Shown here in pieces: positions 30,622 to 43,655 of a stretch of DNA of 64,000 nt. The notes below the pieces were generated by a model. The model was given only the letters and a program-made list of their open reading frames with translations, did no database searches and had not been told where the DNA came from. The translations under genes were made by a program, and so were the position numbers. The stretch is from Steinernema hermaphroditum (Eukaryota > Nematoda > Chromadorea > Rhabditida > Steinernematidae), in the NCBI GenBank assembly GCA_030435675.1, contig CM059624.1, forward strand, positions 15,090,769-15,154,768. The letters are read 5' to 3'. The stretch's first letter is position 1. Every line of letters starts with the position of its first letter.

Positions 30622-31394
30622 TAAATGTCTAGACATGACTAGGGAAAAGGCCAGCTGAATTCTGTACCTTGCGAAAAGCCGCCAAGACTGTAGGGCTCCC
30701 TTAAAATCCATAGGCATAGTCGTCTACAGATATCCAAAGGTCTCAGTCCGAGCGTCACCAAAGTCCGGATCTTAATAAGTTCATCGCTAGTGAATTGCGG
30801 TATTTCGCTGTACGGTAACAACCGATTTTGTATCTTATCGTCATCTACGACCGGTCTCACCACGTTGTCGAAAGGAAGTGCCAATACTTTTCTAATTGCT
30901 TATTTTCATCCGAATCGAATGCGTCACAAATAAGACAATAATCATCGGCTTACCAATCGCTCGAATATCCAAATACTCAGATCGAGATAAGGATTAGGAA
31001 GCTGAACTATGGGATTTGGAAAAAAATGTTTACCGGCGCGAATGGGACCAATGTTCAGGATTTTCGGACACCAAGAATAACAGGAATCGTGATATATGAG
31101 TCATTAATTTTGAGTAAAAACACGCTATTCCTATTTGAGAGAATATTGGGCTTAGTCTTTTGAAATGAAATGAGTTGAATAAACGGTCGTTCCTGGACGT
31201 TCTGGAGCCCTAGTTCCACCGTCTCGCCAAGAAGCTCTTCAACACCGCCTGACTTCCCACCGCCGTCACTCAAGTCGAAGTCCACTCGAAACTCCAAAGT
31301 CTGTGCCATCAGTTCCATTAAAATCTACCTAGTAAAGAAATGGTTGGCCTAACAGTCCCAAAGACATAGTGGTATGGAACCGGCTATTCACAAC
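30622..31394. other. intergenic
   Basis: No gene recognised. Confidence 0.4.
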
Positions 31395-31455
31395 TGTCTC
31401 TGTGGCTCACGTGTTTGATTTGTAAACCGGTCGGGGTGAGTTCGACGCCGGCCTT
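31395..31455 (+). repeat. tRNA-Thr-like SINE copy
   Basis: CTGTGGCTCACGTGTTTGAT, then TTGTAAACCGGTCGGGGTGA and a B-box GTTCGACGCC. The TTTGTAAACC arm looks like a tRNA-Thr(UGU) anticodon arm. Confidence 0.6.
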
Positions 31456-32359
31456 AGATATCATTTCTTCTGAAACCGCCCCCTCGGCTGATCATTTCCT
31501 CGAATGAACAATTCTATCATTCACCACATAAAACACTAAATAGGTATATTCATTCGAGCCAAAGATAGAATCGACGATAAACGCAGGAAGTCAATTATAT
31601 TCATGGCGACTGAGTCATATATCTCAAAAACTGAGACGTGACGCATATAAGTTTAACCTACACACTTCCTTTTTGTTTTCATTAGTCATAGACATGGTCC
31701 CTTTGTTCCACTTCCGGCTAGACACTCTTTTAGCAAATTTTTATCAAAGTCCTCCTATTTTTGCTGTCCAGTATCTTCCAAGGTATGTATGAGGAAGTCC
31801 AGGCATCAAATTAGCCCACGCTACAAAACGTTCACTGAATTTTTTTTGCAAATTCCTTTTTCACCTCCAAGAATTGTGATCGAAAATTGGCATAAAAACC
31901 CCATTCACCTCGCAACAGAGGTGGCATTTTTTTGTTAATTTGGAGTTCCCTGTTTTTATGGGCCAGAATCATTTCTGCAAGGGTTTCAAGTACGAACGTT
32001 TGCCTAAAACGCCAAAGTACAGGCAGATACATTTGTTCTAAAACCTGCGCAATACCGAGTAAGGTGCACTTCGTGGAAATGGCATCACTTTTGTGATCCT
32101 GAACCAAAACAATTATCCTAAAATTGGCTTTGACTCATGACGACCATGACAAATCGCCTCAAAGTGCAAGAGATCCCATTTTAAGGCACTTACTGGAAAT
32201 GACATGTGTTATGGATAGGGTAAGTAAATAGCAAACTTCTACGTTTTGTAGTTGGGAATATTGATTGTATTTTTATGTCTTAGAGCTCATTGACAGCCAC
32301 ACATCATTAAATTTAAAAAATGTAGGATTTGCAGTCGAGTGCTATAGTGGCAGTGAACC
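31456..32359. other. intergenic
   Basis: No gene recognised. Confidence 0.4.
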
Positions 32360-32435
32360 GGTCTACTGGAAGTGTCTGAATGGCTCATTGCGAACGTGTC
32401 TGATTTGTGAACCGATCGGCGTCGGTTCGATGCCG
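32360..32435 (+). repeat. tRNA-Thr-like SINE copy
   Basis: GAATGGCTCATTGCGAACGT, GATTTGTGAACCGATCGGCG, GGTTCGATGCCGACC. Confidence 0.65.
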
Positions 32436-34564
32436 ACCTCTGTACTGTGTTTTCCGACTTGCGGCTATGACTTTATTTCATGTATCAAAGGCATTTCGCC
32501 TTACATGACACCGACAAAAAAATAGACAACAGAGGATGTCTCGTTGTACCCGGCTTCATCCCTGGCGTAGCGGTGTCGTCGAAGCGCTTTACGGGGCATC
32601 TGGGAATGGGCATAACTTCGGATGCGGCACCGGAACATCTTCTTCATGGGCATTTGCGAAATCGGCGAAATTGCAGAAATTGATTAGTGGGTTCGTGCCA
32701 GAATCACTGAAGAATACTGTATGGGCGCTGGTCCCAACAAATCCAACAACCACTCGGCGAACGATTCCGCCAACAAAAGATGTTCATAAGCCTTCTAGAA
32801 TCTTGTTCCGGTGACATTTATATATTTGATATCGTCTTGTGTATCTCCTGTGCCTACCTTGTACAGACCGAAAAAAAAACGTCCGCTTATTTAATAGTTC
32901 TAGCCATCCACGCACGCCAGTATAATGACATAATCGTTTCTATCGATGGCCGAAAGTTCAATTTGGAACTTGAATCCGCTACTTCGTATTCCGTATTTTG
33001 GACAATAACAAACCAAAACACCTTCCACAATTCATTGATCGCTGAACCATTTCTTTGAACAACACCACAAAGGCGCACCGTTTTGCGTCACTCGCATAAG
33101 TTATGAAGTCTTTATTCGCAAATTGTGATTGACTGTAGGTACTTCTTCCGTTCGCAAAGGTCAACATCAAAAGTTCAGAAGCAATTAAGAAAACAATTTG
33201 CCTAACGACTGTCCTTCAATGTACATATACGTCTGTGTTCTAGCTGGCTAGGGGATAGCCATTGGAGGGAAACATATACGGAATGATTTATCATCTGCTG
33301 TTCACTAGAGATGTATGAGTGCGTAGCCCGACGTGGAACGAGGAGCTGAAATCGAGGGCCTTTTGGGTCTCCATGTGGATTTGAACGTTTCTGTTAGTGT
33401 TAGAAGCGGTTCCGATCGGGATTCTGTACTTGATCCCATTCGTAGGCATGCATTTGTTTTGACTAACAGATCGGTTGAACGGCTCAGCGGCTCAGCCATT
33501 GAACCGATTGGCCATCCTACTCATCCGTGGCTCAGCCGATCTCCTGGCGGCATATGCATATGTGGTAACTACCGTAGAACGGTAGCTTGACGGCTGGTCC
33601 CAGCCGATCCATCAACATAATGAGCAGGTTCCTACCGCGATAAAAACAGAATCTGTATCGGAGTACTTCTAATAGACGCTACATCAGATTGGCTTTATGT
33701 ATGACGGAGCACACTGTGCCCCGTAGAAAAAGTAGCACATGTAGGAAAGATTTCCTTTTCTACATGCATTAGACGAGTTCCGTTATCAGACGACTGGAAC
33801 TGGCATCGACGAATTGTAGCAATTCTGATTCGGAATTCTTTTAAATTTTCGGAAAAAGAGTTCAATAAGCCCTTTGGTGGTGGTCCTCTGTGAATGTAAA
33901 GCATTAGATCGCTGTAAAGTGTTCTGCGATCTGAAAATATAGGTAAATAGCTTGTATATCCCGATTGCTGGCTTTTTTTCATAACTACATAACTGTAGTG
34001 GGCTTCCTCTCAATAGTATGCTTGAAATGTCAACAAACGTGTGGTTTCGCCCAATGGCAAACGCTACTTATACGAATTGAATTGCAATCCGTTCCGAGCG
34101 CTTGGCTGTGGTAATCCGCTTTGAGGGAGTCGTAAATATATTATCTTTGAGGTCGCTCATCCGCTGCTAGTTCTGGGTATCTTGTCGCTGGATTCGACGA
34201 ATGTACCAATGTGTCGATAAGTAGCTGGGCTGTATAGTTCCGGCTTCCTGGATTAAACACCCGGAAGAGTTAACAATTGAGTAATATCCCTCGTGAGACT
34301 TAGGATGATACTTGGCCTTCAAAGCGATTGTTCACACTGATGTGCATCTCAGGCATTGTACAATTTGATGGATCCCAACTAGGTTGTCAAAGCTCGAAGA
34401 AACAAATTCGACTGAGCGCAAGTAAACCCCTTGCTCCACGGTAAGCAAACGGAAGAGATGGCCGAACTGGTAGTGGATAGGTGTCCATAGAACCGTTTCT
34501 ATTCAACTTTAAGGATGACCTTTGTGTTGGTCAAGAAGAGCTGTTCTCTACAAATGTTTTTTAT
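32436..34564. other. gene-poor stretch
   Basis: 32468-32515 shares a short repeat with 14345-14400. An open frame of 92 codons at 32536-32814 has no recognisable features and I do not call it. Confidence 0.4.
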
Positions 34565-34640
34565 TGAAATCGGATCCGATGATGAACGTGTCACTGCGAA
34601 TGTGTTTGATTTGTGAACCGGTCGGGGTCGGTTCAGTGTT
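34565..34640 (+). repeat. tRNA-Thr-like SINE copy, degraded
   Basis: CACTGCGAATGTGTTTGATT, TGTGAACCGGTCGGGGTCGG and TTCAGTGTTGG, a mutated B-box. Confidence 0.55.
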
Positions 34641-35541
34641 GGTTTGGGTCCTGTCAGTCCACATTGGGCAGGTTTGACGCCAAAAAATATTCCATTTTTA
34701 GTGTTTTGATTCCCGATCTTTAGGATTCTAAATATAATATGCTTAAAATAACTCACAGCAATAAGAAATGAGATCTTTGATAGTGGACAGATGGAAATCC
34801 ACGCAGTCGGATAGACCAAAAAACATCAACAGGAACTAAGATCTATCTACGATCTTTGTTCCCATTTTTCGAACTCGTCCTGACGAACATCCATTGACGC
34901 ACGTTTGAAAATTGTACTCAGTCATCCATTCATCGAAATCCGAAATGTAGTCGGCGACCCAGTCTGATTCACACATTACTGAATGACATCAAAGCTAATG
35001 CCAAGGCTAATGGCACCCATGACTCTTCTGAATCGGATTACCACATCAACTCCGGAATTAAACACTTCGACACAATCTCTGATCGTTCACGTAGAAGTCA
35101 TGAATCTAATTACGGTGAGTGGTCACATAAATAGATCCGTCTATGTGGCTAGACATCGCAAATGCTGTTCCTTTCAGTTATTTGCTGGAAAAATTAAATG
35201 TGAATAAAGAAAAAGGACGTTTCCGTGTTGAGAGTATGGATGATATTTACCAGTAGTTCATCAAAGTACAGTGTCGTCTTACGTACAGATTTCTAATTGC
35301 ACTGAGATTCAAGGCAATTCGTCATTTGCAACACGGATTTAATTAGGTGACTCGTGGATGGGTGTGGGTAAAATGCCTTAAAGCCCTGCGGCAAGATACC
35401 TGTCGACGGAAACCACACCAAGAGGACACCAATAGACCTGCGGGCAGCAAGATTTCAGCTCGTGGAATCGTTTTCATGCAAGTCTAACCCAAAAAAGGAC
35501 CGGTCCACAGATGTAGTACAACTGAATCAGTTGCTTGTGCA
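34641..35541. other. intergenic
   Basis: No gene recognised. Confidence 0.4.
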
Positions 35542-35606
35542 CTGTCTGTGTGGCTCATTGCAAACGCGCTTAATTCGTAAACCAGTCGGGGTCGGTTCGA
35601 TGCCGC
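35542..35606 (+). repeat. tRNA-Thr-like SINE copy
   Basis: TGTCTGTGTGGCTCATTGCA, AATTCGTAAACCAGTCGGGG and a good B-box GGTTCGATGCC. Confidence 0.65.
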
Positions 35607-37389
35607 CCGCAGCCCTAGTTCAACGCCGACCTCAGCTCTCATTGCTCTCCGAAACCGACCATTCCCCTACGGATAAAAATCCTTTAATCAACATGAAACC
35701 CTAGCAAAAAAAACTGAATACTGACCGATGACATGTGCAAGAAAAAAAACTTACTAATGACCGATGACATGTGCAAGAAAGTTAATACAAGAACTGTGAG
35801 TGGATTCCAACCTGCATTCAAAGGGCTTATAGCAGCCTACGACCATAACCTATGTGCTACAAGAACATTGCCTTCATCGACTTATTAACAGTTAGGTTAG
35901 GTTCATTCAACAATTTTCCTTGTTTTCAGGTGCATCAAATCGGTTCCTGGTCGGTGCATCCCTAAATTGCTCAGATCCAGGTCGGTGACGTGGGCGTCGA
36001 TGCGTGATATCGTCGGACATAATTGGGCTTTTCCAAATGACGACTATTTCGAGTTGTTTACTTCGAAATCATTGAAAATTGCGTAAATGAAGCACGCAAT
36101 GGGCTTTCGGAGAATGGTTTGTTAACAGAGACCGGCATCGAAATTCGGCATCAATCGAGGTCGTATGTGAACTCGGCGAAAGCCAAAACCCATGAGTCTC
36201 TCAAAAATATGGAATCGCTAATCTTATAATAGAAAAAAAATGACATGACACATGAAAAAACATAAGAGTTGCGCCATTTCAAGTGATTGGGTCTCGCTGC
36301 GACGTCTGCTTATACGGTGGTCTGCGGCAGAGCGGTTATCTCCCTGTATCTGTTGGCGTTACTGTACGTAAGTTAAATAAATAAATATTAAATAAAAAAT
36401 TGCTTTTCTTGTATTTTCTATGCTTTGAACGTAAAGTTGTGACTTCTGGTCTTTTAAATCTGTATTTCAATTAAAGTCTTCATTGGCCACTGAATTCCCC
36501 ACAGATCCGTTCCAATCACCCTAGACATTCACACATCAATTAGCAGTTAACGGTAAACTCCAAGCGTGTTCTGAGCTCATAACTCCTCTAGGCCACCAAG
36601 AAACATTGATCCCCCTACGCTGAGCCGATTATTGCGTTAACCTTTTTGCACGAGATCTGATTTATTTCTGAATCAGACTACATGCGATTTCGAGAAACGG
36701 TGACGTTTCGATCAACACTCCATAATTAGCACTTGAATCACAAGTCAAATCCGTCACACACTCGGCGAACTCTGTTTGTGGCAGTACTTACTATATCAAC
36801 AGAGCGTCAGAATTTCAAAAGATAACGCGTGAAGTGCCAAAACAAAGTATTTTCAAAACAACTTTAATTCAACACCTGCCTGACATCGTTCAAGTACACG
36901 ATTGTACCGTGTTCGTTAGGCAGGTAATTTGAGTGACCATTGGAGGAGCACTCTTGTTTGTGGGGATTTGAAGTACCAACAAGAAAAAGGCTTTAATGTA
37001 GGAGTTCAGAATAAGAAAAAGAAAAACGCTGTAGTCTGTATGTTCTCGATCACATCCATGGTTGGCAGAAAACAACAAAAAATGCGGAAGTGGACTGACC
37101 ACAAAACATAAGTTTTTAGCCTTAGAAGGACCTCAGAATATAGCACCTGTCATGCGTAATAAAAATATTATTTATGGAGTAAACCATAAAACAAAAAAAT
37201 GGTTATGAAGGGGGAAAGGCGAGTCTAATATGCGTTTAAAAATATACTACAGTATAATAGCATAAAAAATCCAAATATCGCTTTATAAACCATGCACATG
37301 GATGAGTGGTATAAAACATGAATGGAAGGAAAAATGTGGACAGGGTGAACGCGGCAGGACCCAACTCATGGAGAGCCTTGATTTTTTTA
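35607..37389. other. gene-poor stretch
   Basis: A 23-bp direct repeat (TGACCGATGACATGTGCAAG) occurs at about 35724 and 35758. No gene recognised. Confidence 0.4.
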
Positions 37390-37566
37390 TTTCTTCGCCA
37401 TCCGCTATATATAAACGGAGAACTGACGGATCCGTTGATCTGTCTGCCTGTGTGTTTTTCCGTGAGCATGGGGAAAACACCCACATAAAATAAGGATCCC
37501 GAGGGGAACCGAACCCGACACCGTACGCTTACAAACGGAGCACGTTCGCAATAAACCACACAGACA
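37390..37566 (-). repeat. second SINE-like family, tRNA-related head
   Basis: Minus strand: tRNA-like head with GGTTCGGTTCCCCTCGGGAT, then TTTTATGTGGGTGTTTTCCC, GGAAAAACACACAGGCAGAC and ending CTCCGTTTATATATAGCGG. The same order appears on the plus strand at 46567-46700. Confidence 0.6.
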
Positions 37567-38402
37567 GCTGAGATCCTACCTCTTTACTGCCGCTGTACCT
37601 CTGGGTATTGCGTTTCTTCACTGTTTTTGAGTGACAATCTCTTTTGTAAGTGTCCTATTGTTATATTTTCCACATTTTATGCACAACCTTTTCTTATATT
37701 TATTATGAGTTAATAACAAATTTCATACCAAACACGAAATCAATGAAGTAGCATTTCCGAAACATTTCCCCGGACATATGACATTTTCTAAAAGTGTGCA
37801 ATTGACAACACTCGTTATCGGAACTAATGCCAAACAACAACATAGGCTGTGTTCGTGAAATGTCATTCTGCCAGGGAAGTTCCACTTTTTACGGCATTTC
37901 CGCCATCATTCTCATGGGGGACATCGTACAAATCTATGATCTTTTGATAATAACGCGGTTTTCGTCATCGAGTCATCCGAAAATAGCACTGTAAATGTCA
38001 GCAGTCTGTGAAAACCTTTAGCTTTTTAACGTTCGGTTAACTCAATCGCTAGTACCCACCATGGAAATGCAAAAAGGGGCCGACAAGAGGTCAACAGCTG
38101 GTCGCATTGTGATGCATTTAGAGAAGTAATGGCTATAAGAGGCTAGAAGCTAAAATTAGAGGCTTAAGGGAAATAAGAGGCTAGAAGCTAAAATTAAGAA
38201 TTGTTATTTCTCCAAAGGTGTGTCAGCCTTAATGGGATTCAGTGGACGTAGCATGACGTTCAGTTGATTTCGACGTTTAGCTCAAGAAGACGATGAATTC
38301 GATATCAGTTCCCCGAACTGGCCAAGTGGAGATATATCACCAGACCACTACTGTTTCCAGATGCTAGATCAGCACACAACAAGTTTCAGCTATAGGCTAA
38401 TA
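37567..38402. other. intergenic with short tandem repeat
   Basis: ATAAGAGGCTAGAAGCTAAA is repeated at about 38134 and 38171 (37-bp unit). No gene recognised. Confidence 0.45.
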
Positions 38403-38479
38403 AGGGAACCTTCATATGTTGTACGCGCCGATTGAGGTTAGATGTGGTGGAGTGGACGAGCACGAAGGCATGAGTTGAG
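38403..38479 (+). repeat. 77-bp direct repeat, copy 1 (AGGGAACCTTC end)
   Basis: AGGGAACCTTCATATGTTGT... through GTGGTGGAGTGGACGAGCAC to CATGAGTTG, identical to 38667-38743. Its start equals the termini of the fold-back element at 42722. The GTGGTGGAGTGGA portion resembles a tRNA A-box and recurs inverted near 40250. Confidence 0.7.
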
Positions 38480-38666
38480 ATGGGTTAGAAAAAGGAATCA
38501 GTGAAATATAATGATAACCCAGCCTGCCTGTACTTCTTCTATGAGTAGCCCTATACAGTTAGTATTCATAGATGCCAGCTCTTTTTCTAGTCTCGTTATG
38601 CTTACGTATCCCGTATGGCTACAGTTCACCAAAATTGCCCTTAAAAATGTTCCAAGACAGGCTGAT

Positions 38667-38743
38667 AAGGGAACCTTCATATGTTGTACGCGCCGATTGA
38701 GGTTAGATGTGGTGGAGTGGACGAGCACGAAGGCATGAGTTGA
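38667..38743 (+). repeat. 77-bp direct repeat, copy 2
   Basis: Exact copy of 38403-38479, 264 bp downstream. Confidence 0.7.
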
Positions 38744-39149
38744 CCACACTGCGGTGATATTGCGGTGATTTTATGTCAGCGTGCCACTTTCTATACATGC
38801 TTGCCATTAGAGATGGAGAGACCACACGCAAAGGCTGAAGCGAATACTAAAAAGTAAACATATTCGCCAGCACAGTGAGGTCCAATTCGAGATCTACGGT
38901 TTTGGAGGAAAAGCTGTTGAATTCACCGGTCCGATAAGCACTGAACTATTGTATTTAGTTAACACTATTCGCTGTGTGTGGTCTGTAAATCCTTGTTCCA
39001 TAGCACTGCATCGTTATTTGTCGTGAGGTCTGGCTGAGGTCTCGAACATCGGTAGATGCAAAAATTGATAGTGTAGGGTTCAAAACCATATAGGTCAAAA
39101 GGGTCCAATTAGTTTGAATCGAATTGGCTCAGCGTCAGTTCCTTACCGT
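38744..39149. other. intergenic
   Basis: No gene recognised. Confidence 0.4.
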
Positions 39150-39475
39150 TATTTACAGTATGGAAAATACGAAAAGTTCCGGGAGTCAGAGCACGTCTTC
39201 CGTCATACTATTGTTTCTTTTCCATTCACATCTCTAAATACCACATGTCTATTCATCGGCGCCAAGAAAGTTCGAAAACAAGTGTTCCGTCATGAGAACG
39301 AACAAAGCGTCTCACCCCGATCAGTCACCTAATCCCGGAAATCCCTGGGATCTTCGTGTTTTTTGACATTAAAAATGAAGGTAGACTAAAGATCGTTTAC
39401 GGTAGAACACGGCAAGGCATATATTTCACTAATGTGGGCTTTTTCGGTTCAGCGTCCTATCCATATCATGTGGCG
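39150..39475 (-). repeat. dispersed ~310-bp repeat, copy 2
   Basis: Inverse of 24703-25015: shares TGACGGAAGACG, AATGGAAAAGAAACAATAGT, GGCGCCGATGAATAGACATG and ATCCCAGGGATTTCCGGGAT. Confidence 0.7.
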
Positions 39476-41489
39476 TACTATTGATTACAGTATCGTTTAT
39501 CAGTACAGCGCGCTAATTTTAATCACGCACTCTAAAAACACTGGAGCAGCTGATTTCGCTCTTCATTTCGCACTTCATATTTACACGCATCAAGGAAGCG
39601 TGCGTCAGAATTCAAAACTTCTTTATTCGTTAAGTTCGTCGTTTTAACCTTTATTGTTGAGCCTTATTTTTACGTAGAACGGACAGGTGTGATGGTTATT
39701 TACGATGCTGACTAAGGAATGGGTAAGTGGGTGCCAACAGGAAAACATCAAAAAATGAAGAAGGACAAGCCGATTAATGTGAACTTGAAATAGGGGCTCT
39801 AGCGAATTCTCGTTTTGACCATCTCCCTGCATTCTGTTGTATAAAAATAGGGCCACCTTGTTTTCTCGCCGTTTCTAAGAAATCCATGTTATCTGTAGTG
39901 TTTAGATGACAGTACTTGAAAGAGAAACGTTTTCTGTCTATCCTCCCACAATTTCGAAAACGATCGACCACTCCTCTACGAGAGAAGACGCAATCATTCT
40001 GATGAGTCATGAAATAAGAAATGTTAGTGATCGATCAGGCATATCGTGTCGGGACCAACATATCATCACGATTCTACTCTGAATGTTTGCTTTTTTACAT
40101 TGAGACATCTTCAAGTGTTGTGGAAGCTACTCAATAAATACAACTACTTGGAAATGACTTGACTGGTTCCAACCCGGTATGCCTGATCGACGGCCATATT
40201 TGTCTTCTATAAATCTTGTATAAATAGTTTGATATCAGTGTGGTCAACTCATGCGTTCGTGCTCGTCCAGACCAACCGCTATCCACTCCACCACATCTAA
40301 GTATTGACTTGGACCTATACAGGTGGCCAACTTGGGTCCATACAGATACAGCTTCCAGACAGTCCAGCTCAATTTAGCCCCACGGTCCAGGCGTGGTCAC
40401 GTCACGAATATCGATTTGAGATGTTCTTTAAATTAAACGTTCTTTAAAAGCCCTTTGTGACGTAATGTTGTCCACAAATTCGCAATTTAAAACAATTAAA
40501 AACACAAAAAACATCTAAAATCGTCTACGTCACAAGTCTAAGTTCAGACGACTTTTGTTCAAATTGGCCTAAATACTTATTCGATTCAAAAAATCGATTT
40601 TGTAGCGGAAGCGACAAAAGAAATTTTAAAAACGGCACAAAAGGGCAAGTTCAACTTGGACGATGTATCTGACTTGTTGGTACGATCGCTTTTCTATCTC
40701 CTCGTCGCTAATTTCTGATTGGCTGACGGATGTGAACACGAACGTAGCCACCGGCTGTGACGCTCAAAACAGGAAATGTTCAAACGACTGCGTAGTAAAA
40801 ACAGATTGCGTAAAAGGTGCGTTACATCTAAAACAAGGGAGCCGATATCGACCATCAAAGTGTTCGGAAACCAGTGACTAACACAAACAGGATGTATGTG
40901 GATGTGGCAATATGGTTACGAAGAATGCGTCGACCACTCACGGGAAGATCTTCGAGGGAGCCATGCGGAATTGGAAATATTTGAAAATTTGTGCTACATG
41001 ACATGATCTAATGGGAAAGAATAAGTCGTTGATCACATCCATATGCGTTAATTGTTAATGTGCCATGCAGGCCAATCCACACAGTATGTGTCCAGCTCGA
41101 TTAGATAGAAAACATCTTCGGTTCCATTATTTACAAATCTCGACAAAAAAATGTCATTTAAGCATTTGTTCAGCGCAAAACCCCGAAAGTACAGCGATGA
41201 CTGGAACCAAAATTTGGAAAACTCCAGGCGGACTACACCATGATGTCCTTCTTAAGCATGAACATGGTAATTAGTGAAATAGATCTGAAAAGCTCTAGAA
41301 ACATCGAGCGAGTGAAGTTAGTCTCTGTACTCTGGCCATCCACAGGACTCGACTCAATACTACCCATGTGAGTTTTTCGCCAACTGTGTAGGCTCAATTT
41401 CGGTCGAGTTCTGCAGGCATTTCTTCTTAGAGTCGATCACAGGGCCAACAACGACTGGCGAAAACGCCCGCTCACTCAACTCGTCGGAA
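39476..41489. other. gene-poor stretch
   Basis: A tRNA-like piece on the minus strand near 40245-40305 (GTGGTGGAGTGGATAGCGGT) is related to 48560-48620. No gene recognised. Confidence 0.4.
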
Positions 41490-41800
41490 TGAACCTCAGA
41501 GAGAGCGAGTGGACGACCCGACCAATCGCTGGGGACACAAATGAAAGACCCACCAAGTGATTAGGTGATAAGACGACTTCGATTCAACCGATCGACAGTG
41601 ACAAAAAGGACCGAATTGTTCTGAAAATTGTCGGAACAAGGGGCTTAGGTTCAGCTCACTCATAGGCTGACACTTTGGAATACCCCTTGTGCAACAAAGT
41701 GTCAAGCAATATATAGTTGCTATCAACCCACCTCATTGTTCATTTCTGTCCCCGATCGGTCGGATCTTTCACTCGCTCTCTCCGAGGTTCCCCCAAGTTA
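41490..41800. repeat. inverted-repeat element, ~310 bp
   Basis: CTCAGAGAGAGCGAGTGGAC...GGGGACACAAATGAA at the left and its diverged inverse TTCATTTCTGTCCCCGATCG...CTCGCTCTCTCCGAGG at the right. A single relative of this arm is found at about 2735-2800. Confidence 0.55.
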
Positions 41801-42721
41801 TTTGAGTTAGCGGTCGTTCGTGATCATCGTTGTCGACGCTCAATTCCAAAGCCGCGTGCTCGAATGATGGTTCCCGATATACTGTAACGCACTTAATCAA
41901 CTTCCCATGCTGTGGGATAACTCTGCAAAGCGATAACTCGTAGTGAGTGTCGGTCGTTGTTGAAGAAAGGTCATGTCCACATTCTCAAAAACACTGTAAT
42001 TTCCCACCAGAATGGATAATTGTTAGTCGTCGGTGGTCGCGACCTGTATTGAATGTATGACATTTCAAATGGCATTCAACATGTTGTGTCTTTCGCTTCC
42101 TTGTTCGGAGATATCTCCTCGTCCACACACGTATTTGAATCGCCGAAAGTTCTGCTATAATGCCATAACATCTATTATAACATTGTCTTTTTCGTTCACT
42201 ACGTGGTGCCTATCCAAGCACGATTGTCATACGATTGTCATTGTCATATCCAAGCACGATTGTCGTAACGCCATATTGAGGCTCTTAATTGACCATTTCC
42301 TCTAGAAATCTCTTGAGTTGCGTGCTCATGTCGGACGCCTTTTACCCTGAACAAGAAACCGACGTGAGCTAAAGCGTTGACAGGAAACTATGATTAAGAT
42401 CTGAAGGAAATATGCCACGATAAAGAATGCCAAAATTGTTCTGGTACTTAATGGTTAAAAGCCACATAAACGAGCCGAGACTACCCAGACCGAGACCGAT
42501 GATGGTGTCTGGATGATATCATCGGGCTTCACCAAAGAAGCGAAATGCAAGTGAACCTTCCGTATCTTCCAAGAAAAAAATCGACATTCACGTAGGATCT
42601 CATCTCTCTTTCAGTCATAGCGTCTTTTTCTTTGCCTCTTTGGCATGCTACTTTGGTTTTTCAATGCGAAAAGTACGCCCTCTCATCGAGTTTCGCGAAG
42701 GAATCAAAATGTGATCTAACA
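41801..42721. other. intergenic
   Basis: A short local duplication of CCAAGCACGATTGTC near 42216-42262. No gene recognised. Confidence 0.4.
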
Positions 42722-43655
42722 AGGGAACCTTCCGAAGTGTCCTGCTCGGATCGAGTTGGAAATTGACACACAGGTAGGCCTTCATTAGTGTATGTCATCC
42801 CCAAAAGCGCACCTGCTTATACGCATACCAGGTCATGTAAACACCCTTCGCAAGTTACGGTCAAACAACTATAGCCAACTTCGGCAACAAATGACAGATA
42901 GTGTGTATGGCCGAACCGGGTAGTATCTCGGCCGACGTTCTTGGGGTGCGGGTTCGACTCCCCCCCAGCCCATATTTTTCTTCTCGCTTCTTGAACATAT
43001 TTAAGTTTGTTTTTGTCTTACTAAAAGGTAGTAATGAAATTTTTTTTTAACAAATTTTTTTATAACAACGGTGTTCCTTAACAATTATGTTCAACATCAA
43101 CAAGATGCTGAACACACAAGAATCCTTCACAACGAGCACAGCGAAGAACGGGCATTTTGGAACACATGCATTGATGCCCTTCGTCGAAATTGAAGCAAAA
43201 ATGTTCCGGCGTTTCGAAAGAAGGAGGGTGTTCGTCAATAAATCCAGCGTGATGCCATGCATACCGTATCATATTTTGGAATCGGTTAGCACTTATCTGC
43301 ATTGCCGTAATGTTCAAATTTGTTTTAAAAAAATTTCATTACTACCTTTTAGTAAGACAAAAAACAAACTTAAATATGTTCAAGAAGCGAGAAGAAAAAT
43401 ATGGGCTGGGAGGGGAGTCGAACCCGCACCCCGAAAACGGCAGCCGAGATACTACCCGGTTCGGCCATACACACTATCTGTCATTTGTTGCCGAAGTTGG
43501 CTATAGTTGTTTGACCGTAACTTGCGAAGGGTGTTTACATGACCTGGTATGCGTATAAGCAGGTGCGCTTTTGGGGATGATATACACTAATGAAGGCCTA
43601 CCTGTGTGTCAATTTCCAACTCGATCCGAGCAGGACACTTCGGAAGGTTCCCTGA
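42722..43655. mobile_element. fold-back element with ~330-bp inverted arms
   Basis: Left arm 42722-43052 begins AGGGAACCTTCCGAAGTGTC. Right arm 43322-43655 is its inverse with few differences. Each arm carries a tRNA-like module (TATGGCCGAACCGGGTAGTA, GTGCGGGTTCGACTCCCC). The 270-bp centre holds a minus-strand coding fragment. No transposase is present and I see no clear target duplication (flanks CTAACA and GACGTT). Confidence 0.8.
43078..43317 (-). pseudogene. Cys-rich coding fragment inside the fold-back element
   Basis: Frame reading IRYAWHHAGFIDEHPPSFET, PEHFCFNFDEGHQC, then SKMPVLRCARCEGFLCVQHL and VDVEHNC before a stop. The pattern C..RC..C...LC..H......H.C looks like a zinc-binding C-terminus. 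I associate such tails with uncharacterised proteins of mobile elements, but I cannot name the family. No start is reliable; the piece begins abruptly at the left arm boundary. Confidence 0.45.

Noticed and set aside
42900..42975. Functional tRNA gene
   Set aside because: Has A- and B-box-like words but is present in inverse copy in the other arm of the fold-back element and lacks a clear acceptor stem.
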